A stretch of 64,000 nucleotides of DNA from Ancylobacter polymorphus (GCF_030813495.1 NZ_JAUSUI010000011.1:1-64000); one strand, 5' to 3'; shown: positions 18,379 through 26,884, numbered from the stretch's first letter. Translations and numbers: made by a program. The notes: generated by a model not told the origin, from the letters alone.

Positions 18379-18636
18379 ATGACGAATGTCCATTTCCTTC
18401 TGCTGGCCGGTGCCCTCATCGCCGGTGCCTATGCCGCGCTGGGCCCGCGCGGGGAGACGGTGGGCTGGGCGATCGGCCTCGGCCATGGCGGCCTCGCGCT
18501 CCTCGCCCTGGCCGGATTCGCGGCCGCCGACGACCGTGGCTTCGCCGTTTTCACCGCGCTGCTGGCGGTCTATGCTGGCGGCATGTGCGCGGCCGAGGCC
18601 ATCGGGCTGATGCGCCGGCCGGCCGCACGAACCTGA
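18379..18636 (+). CDS. Small hypothetical membrane protein
   Basis: Not recognised. 85 residues, nearly all hydrophobic: three predicted helices (FLLLAGALIAGAYAAL, GHGGLALLALAGFAA, FAVFTALLAVYAGGMCAAE) and a short basic tail. GGGAGA precedes the ATG by 9 nt. It is divergent from ccoN and 15 bp ahead of another small membrane protein in the same direction, so the two probably form one transcript under the same oxygen-responsive region. A role in respiration is possible but unproven. Confidence 0.7.
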   Translation: MTNVHFLLLAGALIAGAYAALGPRGETVGWAIGLGHGGLALLALAGFAAADDRGFAVFTALLAVYAGGMCAAEAIGLMRRPAART

Positions 18637-18651
18637 ACGGGGAACGGCCCC

Positions 18652-18999
18652 ATGCCCCTGCTCGTGCGCTTCCTCCTCCGTCACGCGCTGATCGGCGTCG
18701 GTCTCGGCGCGCTGTTCGTCGGCGCGCTGGTGCTGCTCGATGTCGGCCGGCTCGGCACGCTGGCCGGGCAGTCCGCCTCCGGCCTCATTGCGCTGACCGT
18801 GCTCACCTGCGCCGTCGGCATCACCTTCGGCAGCGTGCAGATGGGATTTGCCATCATGCTGATGGGCGAGGATGAGGACACGCCGCGCAAGGGCCGCCCG
18901 GCGCGCACCGGAAATCGGCTGGTGAAGCTGGCGCGGGTGCGGGTTGCCGCCCGCAGCGGCACCGACACGCACAGGTCGATCCGCGCCCCTTTCGCCTGA
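18652..18999 (+). CDS. Hypothetical membrane protein
   Basis: Not recognised. 115 residues with two hydrophobic helices (LIGVGLGALFVGALVLLDVG and LIALTVLTCAVGITFGS), then a basic cytoplasmic tail rich in arginine. It lies 15 bp after the small membrane gene at 18379 and points towards regB. Such short membrane proteins accompany respiratory loci in related bacteria, so it may be tied to oxidase function. Confidence 0.65.
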   Translation: MPLLVRFLLRHALIGVGLGALFVGALVLLDVGRLGTLAGQSASGLIALTVLTCAVGITFGSVQMGFAIMLMGEDEDTPRKGRPARTGNRLVKLARVRVAARSGTDTHRSIRAPFA

Positions 19000-19313
19000 T
19001 GCGCATGTATTTTGCGGACCGCGAAGGTTTTTCGTGCCGGTCGGGGACAGGCAATACATCAGCATTCCTCAAACTTGCGCTACTTGAGCGCACGAGGTCT
19101 TTGCCGCGCCGTCATCGAGACCGGCGCGTCCATGGGTTTCGTAGAACTACTTAACAGTGGACCGCCGCCTGCGCCCTTGGACAGAATGCCCAATCGGCCT
19201 CAAGGCGCACTCGCTCTAGAAGCCGCAGAAGGGTAATTCTGTGCCCGCGTCGCGCGCCGGCGGCGGGCAATGCCGCGGACGGCGCTGCAGAGGCGCGGCA
19301 GGAGGCGTGAGGA
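19000..19313 (+). promoter_or_regulatory. Intergenic region upstream of regB with a perfect palindrome
   Basis: These 314 bp contain no convincing gene. The standout is TGCGCT-N5-AGCGCA at 19076-19092, a perfect 6-bp inverted repeat, overlapped by a second, looser one (CTCAA at 19069-19073 and TTGAG at 19084-19088). Arms and spacing are compatible with a homodimeric regulator such as RegA, but this is inference. The regB ribosome binding site AGGAGG lies at about 19300-19305. Confidence 0.55.
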
Positions 19314-20594
19314 TTGGTTTCCGATACGAGCGGCGATGCCAGCGACAGGAAAAACCTGCTGCTGCTGATCCAGCTGCGCTGGATCGCGGCGATCGGGCAG
19401 CTTGCCACCATCTGGTTCGTCCATGCCGTACTCGCCATTGCCCTGCCGCTGGCGGAGATGCTGGCCGTCGTCGCCTTTCTCGTCGGGCTCAATCTCGTCA
19501 GCCTGCTGCGCTACCGCCACCGCGACCGGGTGACCAATACCGAGCTGTTCCTCGAACTGCTGCTGGATGTGGGCGCGCTCACCGTGCAGCTCTCTCTCAG
19601 CGGCGGAGCGCTGAACCCGTTCATCTCGCTGTTTCTGCTGCAGGTCATTCTCGGCGCCATCCTGCTGGAGGCGTGGTCGGTGTGGACGCTGGTGGCGATC
19701 ACCAGCACCTGCTTCGTCGGCCTCACCGCCTTCCACCGCGACATCAACATGCCGCACAGCCATGTGGGCGGGTTCTGGAACCTGCACATACAGGGCATGT
19801 TCATCTGCTTCCTGCTCTCCGCCTGCCTGCTGGTGGCGTTCATCACCCGCATCACCGCCAATCTGCGTCGGCGCGACGCAAGGCTGGCCGAGCTGCGCCA
19901 GCAATCGGCGGAAGAGGAGCATGTGGTGCGCATGGGGCTGCTCGCCTCCGGCGCGGCGCATGAGCTGGGCACGCCGCTCTCCACGCTTTCGGTCATTCTC
20001 AATGACTGGGAGAAGATGCCGGCGCTCACCCGCGACGGCGAGCTGGCGCAGGATCTGGCGGACATGCAGGCGCAGCTCGCGCGCTGCAAGGCGATCGTCA
20101 CCGGCATTCTGCTCTCCTCCGGCGAGGCGCGCGGCGAAGGCACGATCCGCACCGGCGTGCGGGCCTTTCTCGACGAGACGGTGGCGGACTGGCAGGCGCT
20201 GCGCGCGCCGGCCGCCTTCGCCTATGACAATGGCTTCGCCCCGGACGAGCCGGTCATTTCCGATCTCGCGCTGAAGCAGGTGATCGTCAATGTGCTGGAC
20301 AATGCGCTGGAAGCCTCCCCCGACTGGGTAGGCGTGGTGGCGCGCCGGCAGGGCGCGACGCTGTGCCTGGAAGTGACCGATCGCGGTCCCGGCTTTCCCG
20401 CCGACATCGCGGCGGCGCCCGGCAAGCCCTACCGTTCCACCAAGGGGCGGGCCGGCGCCGGACTCGGCCTGTTCCTCGTCGTCAATGTGCTGCGCCGGCT
20501 GGGCGGCGCGCTGGACATCGCCGCGCCCGCCGGCGGCGGCGCGCAGGTGCGGCTGACCCTGCCGCTGGCCGGGCTTTCGGGAGGCCGGCCGTGA
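19314..20594 (+). CDS. regB: Redox sensor histidine kinase RegB/PrrB/ActS
   Basis: 426-residue membrane kinase that senses the quinone pool and redox state and phosphorylates RegA. It has six hydrophobic segments, the quinone-site signature GGALNPF near residue 97, the H-box HELGTPL with the phosphorylated histidine at about 216, and the redox-active cysteine in QLARCKAIV at about 258. The kinase core carries the N-box DNALEASP and the G-box GAGLGLFL. The start is TTG at 19314, set by AGGAGG 8 nt upstream and by the family N-terminus. It overlaps regA by 4 bp. Confidence 0.95.
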   Translation: MVSDTSGDASDRKNLLLLIQLRWIAAIGQLATIWFVHAVLAIALPLAEMLAVVAFLVGLNLVSLLRYRHRDRVTNTELFLELLLDVGALTVQLSLSGGALNPFISLFLLQVILGAILLEAWSVWTLVAITSTCFVGLTAFHRDINMPHSHVGGFWNLHIQGMFICFLLSACLLVAFITRITANLRRRDARLAELRQQSAEEEHVVRMGLLASGAAHELGTPLSTLSVILNDWEKMPALTRDGELAQDLADMQAQLARCKAIVTGILLSSGEARGEGTIRTGVRAFLDETVADWQALRAPAAFAYDNGFAPDEPVISDLALKQVIVNVLDNALEASPDWVGVVARRQGATLCLEVTDRGPGFPADIAAAPGKPYRSTKGRAGAGLGLFLVVNVLRRLGGALDIAAPAGGGAQVRLTLPLAGLSGGRP

Positions 20595-21133
20595 GCGTGG
20601 CGCGGCCCATCCGGCCGCTGCTGATCGTGGAGGACGACGCCACCTTCGCCCGCACGCTCAAGCGCTCCTTCGAGCGGCGCGGCTATGAGGTGGCGAGCTG
20701 CGCCGGGCTGGAGGAGATGGCGCCCCTGCTGATCGCCGCCCGGCCCGCCTTTGCCGTGGTCGATCTCAAGCTCGCCGGCGAATCCGGGCTCGACTGCGTG
20801 AAGGCATTGCACGCCCATGACCCCGGCATGCGGATCGTCGTGCTCACCGGCTTCGCCAGCATCGCCACGGCGGTGGAAGCGATCAAGCTCGGCGCCTGCC
20901 ACTACCTGCCCAAGCCCGCCAATGCCGACGACATCGAGAAGGCGTTCGAGCGCACCGAGGGCGATGTGTCGGTGCCGCTGGACGGGCGCCCCACCTCGCT
21001 GAAAAGTCTCGAATGGGAACGCATCCACGAGACGCTTGTCGAGACGGACTTCAACATTTCCGAGACCGCGCGCCGGCTCGGCATGCACCGGCGCACCTTG
21101 GCGCGCAAGCTGGAGAAGCGGCCGGTGCGGTGA
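20591..21133 (+). CDS. regA: Response regulator RegA/PrrA/ActR
   Basis: 180-residue partner of RegB and a global redox regulator of respiration, carbon and nitrogen genes. The receiver domain has acidic residues in LLIVEDDATF, the phosphorylated aspartate in FAVVDLKLAGESG and the lysine in YLPKPA. The C-terminal Fis-type HTH, NISETARRLGMHRRTLARKL, is the near-invariant RegA signature. The start is GTG at 20591, overlapping the regB stop as GTGA. Nearby ccoNOQP is a likely target. Confidence 0.96.
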   Translation: MSVARPIRPLLIVEDDATFARTLKRSFERRGYEVASCAGLEEMAPLLIAARPAFAVVDLKLAGESGLDCVKALHAHDPGMRIVVLTGFASIATAVEAIKLGACHYLPKPANADDIEKAFERTEGDVSVPLDGRPTSLKSLEWERIHETLVETDFNISETARRLGMHRRTLARKLEKRPVR

Positions 21134-21152
21134 GGCCGCCGGGCCGGAAGGT

Positions 21153-22406
21153 TCAGCCCTTCAGCCGGTACAGCCCGACATCGATGGCGCCGGCGCGGAA
21201 GCCGCCTTCGCAATAGGCGAGGTAATAGTCCCACAGCCGCCGGAACGCCTCATCAAAGCCGAGCGGTTCGATGCGCGGCCAGGCGTCGAGGAAGCGGGAG
21301 CGCCATTCGGCGAGCGTCTGCGCATAGCCGAGGCCGAAGCACTGGGTTTCCACCAGTTCCAGCCCGGCATGCGCGGCGTGCTCGGCTATATGGCTCTTGG
21401 TCGGCAGCATGCCGCCGGGAAAGATGTGGCGCTGGATGAAATCGGTGTTGCGGCGATAGGCCTCGAAACGGTCCTCGGCGATGGTGATGACCTGCAGCAC
21501 CGCCGTCCCGCCCTCATTCAGGCAGGAACGCAGCTTGGCGAAATAGGTCCGCCAATACGCCTCCCCCACCGCTTCCAGCATTTCGATGGAGACGATGCGG
21601 TCATAGCGCGCGCTCACATCGCGGTAATCCTGCAGCCTGAGATCGGTGCGCCCGTCGAGCGCCGGGTCGGCGGCAATACTCGCCTGCGCATAGGCGAGCT
21701 GTTCGCGCGACAAGGTGATGCCGGTGACGCGCGCGCCCGCGCGCGCCAGCGCGGCGGCGAGCGCACCCCAGCCGCAGCCGATTTCCAGCACGCTCTGGCC
21801 GGGCTGCACCTCCAGCATAGCGACGATGCGGGCGAGGCGTTCCTGCTGCGCCTCCTCCAGCGTCTGGCCGGGGGCGACACCAATCGCCGACGAATAGCTC
21901 ATGCCCGCATCGAGCCATTCCCGGTAGAATTCATTGCCGAGATCGTAATGGAAGGAGATGTTTCGGCGGCTGCCGGTACGGGAATTGCGGCGCAGCCCAT
22001 GGCGCAGCCGGTTCCACAGCCGGACCGGGGCGAGCGCGTCGATGCGCCCGGCGAGAACGGGCAGATTATGGGCGGCAAGCTCGATGAGCGCCGGCAGGTC
22101 CGGGCTCGACCAGTCGCCGGCGATGAAGGCGTCGGAAAAGGCGATGTCGCCACCTGTCACCAGCCGGCGCACCGCCCGCCAGCGGTGCAGCACCAGCGTC
22201 GCCTCCGGTCCCGGACGGGCGCCCCGCCCCACCAGCCGCCGTCCTTCCGGCGTCACCACGGTCAGCGTGCCGATCGCAAGCTCGCCGATGAGACGCGCCA
22301 GCGCCGCCTCGCGCCAGCCAGTGCGGCCGGCCCGCGCGGCCGGCGCCTCATGCGCATGGGAGAGTTCGGTGGACGGATCGGCGAAGATGTCGGCGTCACG
22401 CGGCAT
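21153..22406 (-). CDS. Cyclopropane-fatty-acyl-phospholipid synthase family protein (UfaO/CFA-like)
   Basis: 417-residue SAM-dependent enzyme of the CFA synthase family. Visible are NISFHYDLGNEFYREWLD, the SAM site VLEIGCGWGALA, and YDRIVSIEMLEAVGEAYWRTYF followed by the iron-independent bicarbonate/catalytic region. It is the last gene of a minus-strand trio with DUF1365 and a flavoprotein, an arrangement shared with the RpoE-controlled operon of Rhodobacter in which CFA-like and flavoprotein members make furan fatty acids. It could make cyclopropane lipids or act in furan formation; sequence alone does not separate these. Confidence 0.9.
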   Translation of the reverse strand: MPRDADIFADPSTELSHAHEAPAARAGRTGWREAALARLIGELAIGTLTVVTPEGRRLVGRGARPGPEATLVLHRWRAVRRLVTGGDIAFSDAFIAGDWSSPDLPALIELAAHNLPVLAGRIDALAPVRLWNRLRHGLRRNSRTGSRRNISFHYDLGNEFYREWLDAGMSYSSAIGVAPGQTLEEAQQERLARIVAMLEVQPGQSVLEIGCGWGALAAALARAGARVTGITLSREQLAYAQASIAADPALDGRTDLRLQDYRDVSARYDRIVSIEMLEAVGEAYWRTYFAKLRSCLNEGGTAVLQVITIAEDRFEAYRRNTDFIQRHIFPGGMLPTKSHIAEHAAHAGLELVETQCFGLGYAQTLAEWRSRFLDAWPRIEPLGFDEAFRRLWDYYLAYCEGGFRAGAIDVGLYRLKG

Positions 22407-22418
22407 GCGGCTCTTTCC

Positions 22419-23201
22419 TCAGTGTCGGTGCGCGGGCGAAACGGTGACCGGCGCGTCGGGCGCCTTGGGACGCGGGCGCAGGCCGATGCCCTTGGCCCAG
22501 ATGAACAACGCTTCCCAATGGATGCCGGCGATCACCTTCAGCGTCAGCAGCGGATAGGCCAGTGCCGCGCGCAGCAGTTCGCGATCGTTCAGCGGGCGGC
22601 GGGTGGCGCTGTGCACCGCGCTCAGCACCGGCCCTTCGGCATCGCTGGCGAGAATGGCAATGCGCAGATCCTCGCCCGGCGGATGAATGCGGAAGGCATA
22701 GGTCAGGCCCATATCCATGAAGGGCGAGACATAGAAGCGCTTCTCCGCTTTCTGCCGCAGTGGCGTTCCCTCCCCCGGGGCGACGGGGATGAGATAGGAG
22801 TGGCGCTGGCCGAAGGTGTTGTTCACCTCATAGAGCAGCGCCAGCAGCGAGCCGTCGCGGCGGTGGCAGAAATACACGCTCAGCGGGTTGAAGGCGTAGC
22901 CGGCGAGGCGCGGCAGGGTCAGAAGGCGGATGGGCCCGCCATCGGGTTCGAGCCCTGCCGCGACGAGCAGGCGTTCCACCTGCGCCTTCAGCGGGCCGGC
23001 GGCGGGGTCGGCATAGTCGCGGTCGTGGAAGCTGAACAGGTTGAAGCGCCCGCGCGAGAACAGCCGCAGCCGGCGGTTGAGCCCGTCGATCTCGTCGAGG
23101 TCGAGCAGCAGGGAGAACAGGCGATAGGCCAGCCGGTGCCGGCGCGGCTTCAGCCGCACATGCATCACCTCGCCGGCATACAGCGCCGAGGCCCCGTCCA
23201 T
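22419..23201 (-). CDS. DUF1365 domain-containing protein
   Basis: 260-residue DUF1365 protein of unknown biochemical function, nearly always found with CFA synthases and the flavoprotein upstream. Typical sequence includes VMHVRLKPRRHRLAYRLFSLLLDLDEI, LTLPRLAGYAFNPLSVYFCH and FYVSPFMDMGLTY. The start at 23201 shares one base with the stop of the flavoprotein gene (TGATG). The long open frame further upstream lacks similarity. Its operon partners place it in unsaturated fatty acid modification under oxidative stress. Confidence 0.92.
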   Translation of the reverse strand: MDGASALYAGEVMHVRLKPRRHRLAYRLFSLLLDLDEIDGLNRRLRLFSRGRFNLFSFHDRDYADPAAGPLKAQVERLLVAAGLEPDGGPIRLLTLPRLAGYAFNPLSVYFCHRRDGSLLALLYEVNNTFGQRHSYLIPVAPGEGTPLRQKAEKRFYVSPFMDMGLTYAFRIHPPGEDLRIAILASDAEGPVLSAVHSATRRPLNDRELLRAALAYPLLTLKVIAGIHWEALFIWAKGIGLRPRPKAPDAPVTVSPAHRH

Positions 23202-24547
23202 CACACCAGCTCCGCCAGAGCGGACGGGGCATAGCCGGGGGGAAGGGCGATGCGGCCGGATTCGTCCGCCACCGTCCAGGGGCGCCGTATCCCGCCCAGC
23301 GCTTCCGCCACCGCCAGCCCCGCCTGCAACCCGTCCTCGTGAAATCCCGCGCCGAAATAAGCCCCACAATACCATACACCGCCCTCGCCCTGCAGCGACC
23401 AGAGGCGCTTCTGCGCCGCCATGGCGCCGGTGTCGAACAGCGGGTGCTCATAGGAGGCGCGGTAGTGGACCGAAGCCTCGGCCGGCGGCTCCACCGGGTT
23501 GAGGGTGACGAAGAGCGGGCGGTCGGCGGGCAGGTTCTGCAGGCAGTTCATCCAGTAGGTGACGCAGAGCTTGGGGTCGGCGCGGCGGTCCGCGAGGTAG
23601 TTCCACGCCGCCCACGCCGCCCGGCGCCGCGGCATCAGGCTGGCATCCGCGTGCAGAATGGCTTCGTTGCGGCTGTAATGGAACGCGCCGAGCACGTCCC
23701 GCTCGCGCGCCGTCGGCCCGTCCAGCAGCGCCAGCGCCTGGTCGGCATGGGTGGCGATGACCACATGGTCGAAGCGCCGCACAACGCCGGAGGCGTCGGT
23801 GACGCTCACCCCCCTGGCGCCGCGCGTCACCGCCCGCACCGGGCCACCCGTCACTACCGCGCCGCCGAAATCCGCGCGCAGGCGGGCGACATAGCGCCGG
23901 CTGCCGCCGGTCACCGTGCGCCAGATCGGCCGGTCGGCCAGCTGGAGCAGGCCGTGATTGGCGCAGAAGCGGACAAAGGCCGCGACGGGATAGCGCCCGA
24001 CCTCGGCCGCCGGGGTCGACCAGATCGCCGCCGCCATGGGGTAGAGGTGATCGTCGCGGAACGCCGCGCCATAGCGGTGGGCGTCGAGATAGGCGTCGAG
24101 GCTTTCCTCCCCCATGGTGGCGAGGTCGCGCGGCGCGCTGCGGTAGAACCGCAGCAGGTCGGCGAGCATGGAGGCGAAGCGCGGCGAGGCGAGATTGCGC
24201 GGCTGGGCGAACAGGCCGCGCAGATTGGCGCCGGAATATTCCAGCCGCCCGCCATCCAGCGACACGGCGAAGGACATGTCGGTGGCCTGCGTCGCCACGC
24301 CGAGATGGGCGAACAGGGCGGTGAGATTGGGATAGGTCCGCTCATTATAGACGATGAAGCCGGTATCCACCGCCAGGCCCGCCGCCTCCACCGTGTTGGA
24401 GTGGCCGCCGAGCCGGGCCTCGGCCTCGAACAGCGTCACATCGTGCCGCTTGCCCAGCAGCCACGCCGCCGACAGGCCGGAGATGCCGGCGCCGATGACG
24501 GCGATGGACAGCGCCGAACCGGGCGCGAAGTCCTGACGAATGTTCAT
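23201..24547 (-). CDS. FAD-dependent amine-oxidase-type protein (UfaD-like)
   Basis: 448-residue flavoprotein with the N-terminal dinucleotide motif IAVIGAGISGLSAAWLL and VDTGFIVYNERTYPNL, and a C-terminal GVWYCGAYFGAGFHEDGLQAG. This is the conserved family seen next to CFA synthase and DUF1365. In Rhodobacter a homologue in the RpoE regulon desaturates a methylated fatty acid on the way to furan fatty acids (family knowledge); here that role is inferred. A TGATCC-N18-TACACT promoter lies about 40 nt upstream. First gene of the three-gene operon. Confidence 0.9.
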   Translation of the reverse strand: MNIRQDFAPGSALSIAVIGAGISGLSAAWLLGKRHDVTLFEAEARLGGHSNTVEAAGLAVDTGFIVYNERTYPNLTALFAHLGVATQATDMSFAVSLDGGRLEYSGANLRGLFAQPRNLASPRFASMLADLLRFYRSAPRDLATMGEESLDAYLDAHRYGAAFRDDHLYPMAAAIWSTPAAEVGRYPVAAFVRFCANHGLLQLADRPIWRTVTGGSRRYVARLRADFGGAVVTGGPVRAVTRGARGVSVTDASGVVRRFDHVVIATHADQALALLDGPTARERDVLGAFHYSRNEAILHADASLMPRRRAAWAAWNYLADRRADPKLCVTYWMNCLQNLPADRPLFVTLNPVEPPAEASVHYRASYEHPLFDTGAMAAQKRLWSLQGEGGVWYCGAYFGAGFHEDGLQAGLAVAEALGGIRRPWTVADESGRIALPPGYAPSALAELV

Positions 24548-24591
24548 GGCGCGAAAACCTGAGGCTGTGGAGCGGCGTACGAAGGTTGTCT

Positions 24592-24621
24592 AGTGTACGG
24601 GGGCGGTTCGGCGGCGGATCA
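24592..24621 (-). promoter_or_regulatory. RpoE-type promoter for the flavoprotein-DUF1365-CFA operon
   Basis: Read on the minus strand: TGATCC (plus 24616-24621), 18-nt spacer, TACACT (plus 24592-24597). The -35 matches the TGATCC element of group 4 sigma factors of the RpoE-ChrR type, and the -10 begins with TA as expected. Predicted start near 24586, leaving about 40 nt of leader before the ATG at 24547. Confidence 0.75.
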
Positions 24622-24634
24622 CTCGCGGGCGGAA

Positions 24635-24664
24635 TGATCCAGCCGCCACGCCGGCGCGTAGAAG
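24635..24664 (+). promoter_or_regulatory. RpoE-type autoregulatory promoter of rpoE-chrR
   Basis: TGATCC (24635-24640), 18-nt spacer, TAGAAG (24659-24664). The motif and spacing are identical to the promoter firing the other way 14 bp upstream, so the two genes share a back-to-back pair. Transcription would start near 24671, which places the leader and the chosen rpoE start (24742) downstream. Confidence 0.78.
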
Positions 24665-24741
24665 GAAGCATGAATGCCTCGCTCGACCATTCCCGCTCCA
24701 CGGAGCCCGGCGCAGCCTCCCCCCCTCGGCGGAGGTCGGCG

Positions 24742-25317
24742 GTGACGCGGCTGATGAAAGATGACGGCGTGCCGGATGGCGACGAGCTGGCGCGGCTGAT
24801 CGGCCAGGTCGCCACCGAGCGCGACCGGCAGGCCTATGCGCGGCTCTACAGCTATTTCGCGCCGCGGCTGAACGCCTTTCTGCGCCGCTCCGGCCTGCCG
24901 CCCAACACGGCGGAGGAGATCGCCCAGGAGGTGATGCTCTCGGTCTGGCGCAAGGCTTCCTATTTCGATCCGGCCCGCGCCGGAGCGGCGACCTGGATCT
25001 TCACTATCGCCCGCAATTTGCGGATCGACCATTTGCGGCGGCTGCGCACCGCCTCGGCGGGCGAAGAGGAGCCGGTCGAGGTTGAAACCGCCCCCTCGGG
25101 CGAAACATTACTGCTGACGGCGGAGCGTGAGGCGCGGGTGCGCGAAGCGCTGAAGACGCTCTCCGACGAGCAGGCGACCGTGCTGCGCCTCTCCTTCTTC
25201 AGCGAGAAGGCGCATTCGGAAATCGCCCGCGAACTGGGGTTGCCGCTCGGCACCGTCAAATCCCGCGTGCGCCTCGCTCTGGGGCGGCTGCGCGTTCTTC
25301 TGGAAGGCCACACATGA
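24742..25317 (+). CDS. rpoE: ECF sigma factor RpoE (ChrR-controlled)
   Basis: Group 4 sigma factor of the singlet-oxygen/photo-oxidative stress type, 191 residues from a GTG at 24742. Region 2 has AEEIAQEVMLSVWRKASYFDPARA and TWIFTIARNLRIDHLRR; region 4 has SEIARELGLPLGTVKSRVRLA. The start is chosen because GGAGG stands 6 nt upstream and because the predicted RpoE promoter would begin transcription near 24671, just after the alternative ATG at 24670 (which would then be leaderless). It overlaps chrR by 4 bp. Confidence 0.9.
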   Translation: MTRLMKDDGVPDGDELARLIGQVATERDRQAYARLYSYFAPRLNAFLRRSGLPPNTAEEIAQEVMLSVWRKASYFDPARAGAATWIFTIARNLRIDHLRRLRTASAGEEEPVEVETAPSGETLLLTAEREARVREALKTLSDEQATVLRLSFFSEKAHSEIARELGLPLGTVKSRVRLALGRLRVLLEGHT

Positions 25318-26000
25318 CGATCCGCCACCACGCGAGCGACGAATCGCTGCTGCGCTACGCCGCCGGCCAGCTGCCGGCCGGGCCGGCGCGGGTGCTCGCG
25401 GTCCATCTCGCGACCTGCCCCTGCTGCCGGGAGCGCCTCGCCGCCTTCGAGGCGGTGGGCGGCGCGCTGCTGGAAGCGACCGCGCCCGCTCCCATGGCAC
25501 CCGATGCCTTCGCCGCCGCCCTGCGCGCCATCGACCGCGAGGAGGCCGCCCGCGCCCCCGCCACCCCGGCGCCGACGCATCTGGAAGCGCGCGCCAGGCC
25601 CCGCGCCCCCGTGACGCTGCCCGGCGGCATTCCCCTGCCGGCGCCGCTGCAGGACTGTGAGATCGGCCCCTGGCGCTGGATCGGCCTTGGCGTGCGCGCC
25701 AGTACGGTGCGGCTGCCGGAAGACCCGGAGGCGCGGCTGACGCTGCTGCGCGTCGGGCCGGGGCGCAAGCTGCCGGAACACGGCCATGTCGGCACCGAGT
25801 TCACCCAGGTGATTTCCGGCTCCTTCTCCGATGGCTTCGGCCGCTATGGGCCCGGCGATCTCAGCGAGATGGACCAGGAGATCGAGCACCAGCCCATCGT
25901 CGACCGCGAGGGCGATTGCTACTGCCTGGCGGCGCTGGAAGGCAGCATGCGGCTGAACGGCTTTTTCGGCCGGCTGGTGCAGCCCTTCGTCCGGCTCTAG
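25314..26000 (+). CDS. chrR: Zinc anti-sigma factor ChrR
   Basis: 228-residue cupin anti-sigma factor that holds RpoE inactive until singlet oxygen or peroxide triggers release. The N-terminal zinc site residues H6, H31, C35 and C38 fall at the same numbers as in the studied Rhodobacter protein. A linker and a C-terminal cupin follow, with EHGHVGTEFTQ and later EIEHQP giving candidate metal ligands (two His, one Glu, one His). The stop is two bases before the next gene. Co-transcribed with rpoE. Confidence 0.94.
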   Translation: MTIRHHASDESLLRYAAGQLPAGPARVLAVHLATCPCCRERLAAFEAVGGALLEATAPAPMAPDAFAAALRAIDREEAARAPATPAPTHLEARARPRAPVTLPGGIPLPAPLQDCEIGPWRWIGLGVRASTVRLPEDPEARLTLLRVGPGRKLPEHGHVGTEFTQVISGSFSDGFGRYGPGDLSEMDQEIEHQPIVDREGDCYCLAALEGSMRLNGFFGRLVQPFVRL

Positions 26001-26002
26001 GC

Positions 26003-26884
26003 ATGCGCGCGGCGCTGCTGCTCGCCCTCGCCTTGCTGATGATGGCCCCCGCCCGCGCCGCTGAAAGTCCCATCGCCCTGCTCAACGCGCTGTCGCGGCT
26101 GGACGCGGCACGGGTGAGCGCCGACCACGCCTATGCCGCCGGCCCCCGCCATGGGCTCGATGTCTACACGCCGACGACCGGCCGGAAACGCGACCTGCCG
26201 GTCGTGGTGTTCTTCTATGGCGGCAGCTGGGATTCGGGCGAGCGCGCCATGTACCGCTTCGTCGGCGCCGCGCTGGCGAGCCGGGGCATGGTCGTCGTCA
26301 TTCCCGACTACCGGGTCTATCCGCAGGTACGCTTCCCCGCCTTTGTCGAGGACGGCGCGCGCGCCGTGCGCTGGGCCCGCGCCCATGCCTCCGCGTACGG
26401 CGGCGATCCGGAGCGCCTCATTCTGATGGGCCATTCCGCCGGCGCGCAGATCGCGGCGCTGCTCGCCTTCGATCCGCAATGGCTGGGGGCGGTCGGGCTC
26501 GACCCGGCGCGCGACGTGGCCGGGCTGGTCGGCCTCGCCGGGCCTTATGATTTCCTGCCCCTGCGCAGCGAAAGGCTGAAGACGATCTTCGGCCCGAAGG
26601 CGGAGCGCTGGCGCAGCCAGCCGATCCATTTCGTCACCGGCGCAGCGCCGCCCGCCTTTCTCGCCACCGGGGCCCGCGACACCACGGTCGATCCCGGCAA
26701 CAGCACGCGGCTTGCCGGGAAGCTGCGCGCCAAGGGCGGCACGGTGGAGCTGAAAAGCTACGGGAATCTCGATCACCGGCTGATCGTCGGCGCCTTCGCC
26801 CCGCCGCTGCGCCTCCTCGCCCCGGTGCTCGGCGATGTCAGCGGCTTTATCGCGCGCCTGCCGGCGCAAGGAGCGACACGGTGA
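26003..26884 (+). CDS. Secreted alpha/beta hydrolase
   Basis: 293-residue serine hydrolase with a signal peptide (MRAALLLALALLMMAPARAA), so it acts in the periplasm. It carries the oxyanion motif VVFFYGGSWDSG, the nucleophile elbow GHSAGAQ, an acid in ATGARDTTVDPGN and a histidine in YGNLDHRLIVG. It resembles carboxylesterase/lipase families with no assigned substrate. It starts 3 bp after chrR and overlaps the DUF1295 gene by 4 bp, so it belongs to the RpoE operon and may act on oxidised lipids. Confidence 0.88.
   Translation: MRAALLLALALLMMAPARAAESPIALLNALSRLDAARVSADHAYAAGPRHGLDVYTPTTGRKRDLPVVVFFYGGSWDSGERAMYRFVGAALASRGMVVVIPDYRVYPQVRFPAFVEDGARAVRWARAHASAYGGDPERLILMGHSAGAQIAALLAFDPQWLGAVGLDPARDVAGLVGLAGPYDFLPLRSERLKTIFGPKAERWRSQPIHFVTGAAPPAFLATGARDTTVDPGNSTRLAGKLRAKGGTVELKSYGNLDHRLIVGAFAPPLRLLAPVLGDVSGFIARLPAQGATR

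Noticed and set aside
21036-23234. Plus-strand open frame of 732 codons opposite the CFA and DUF1365 genes
   Set aside because: Antisense shadow; both minus-strand genes have clear family motifs and codon use.
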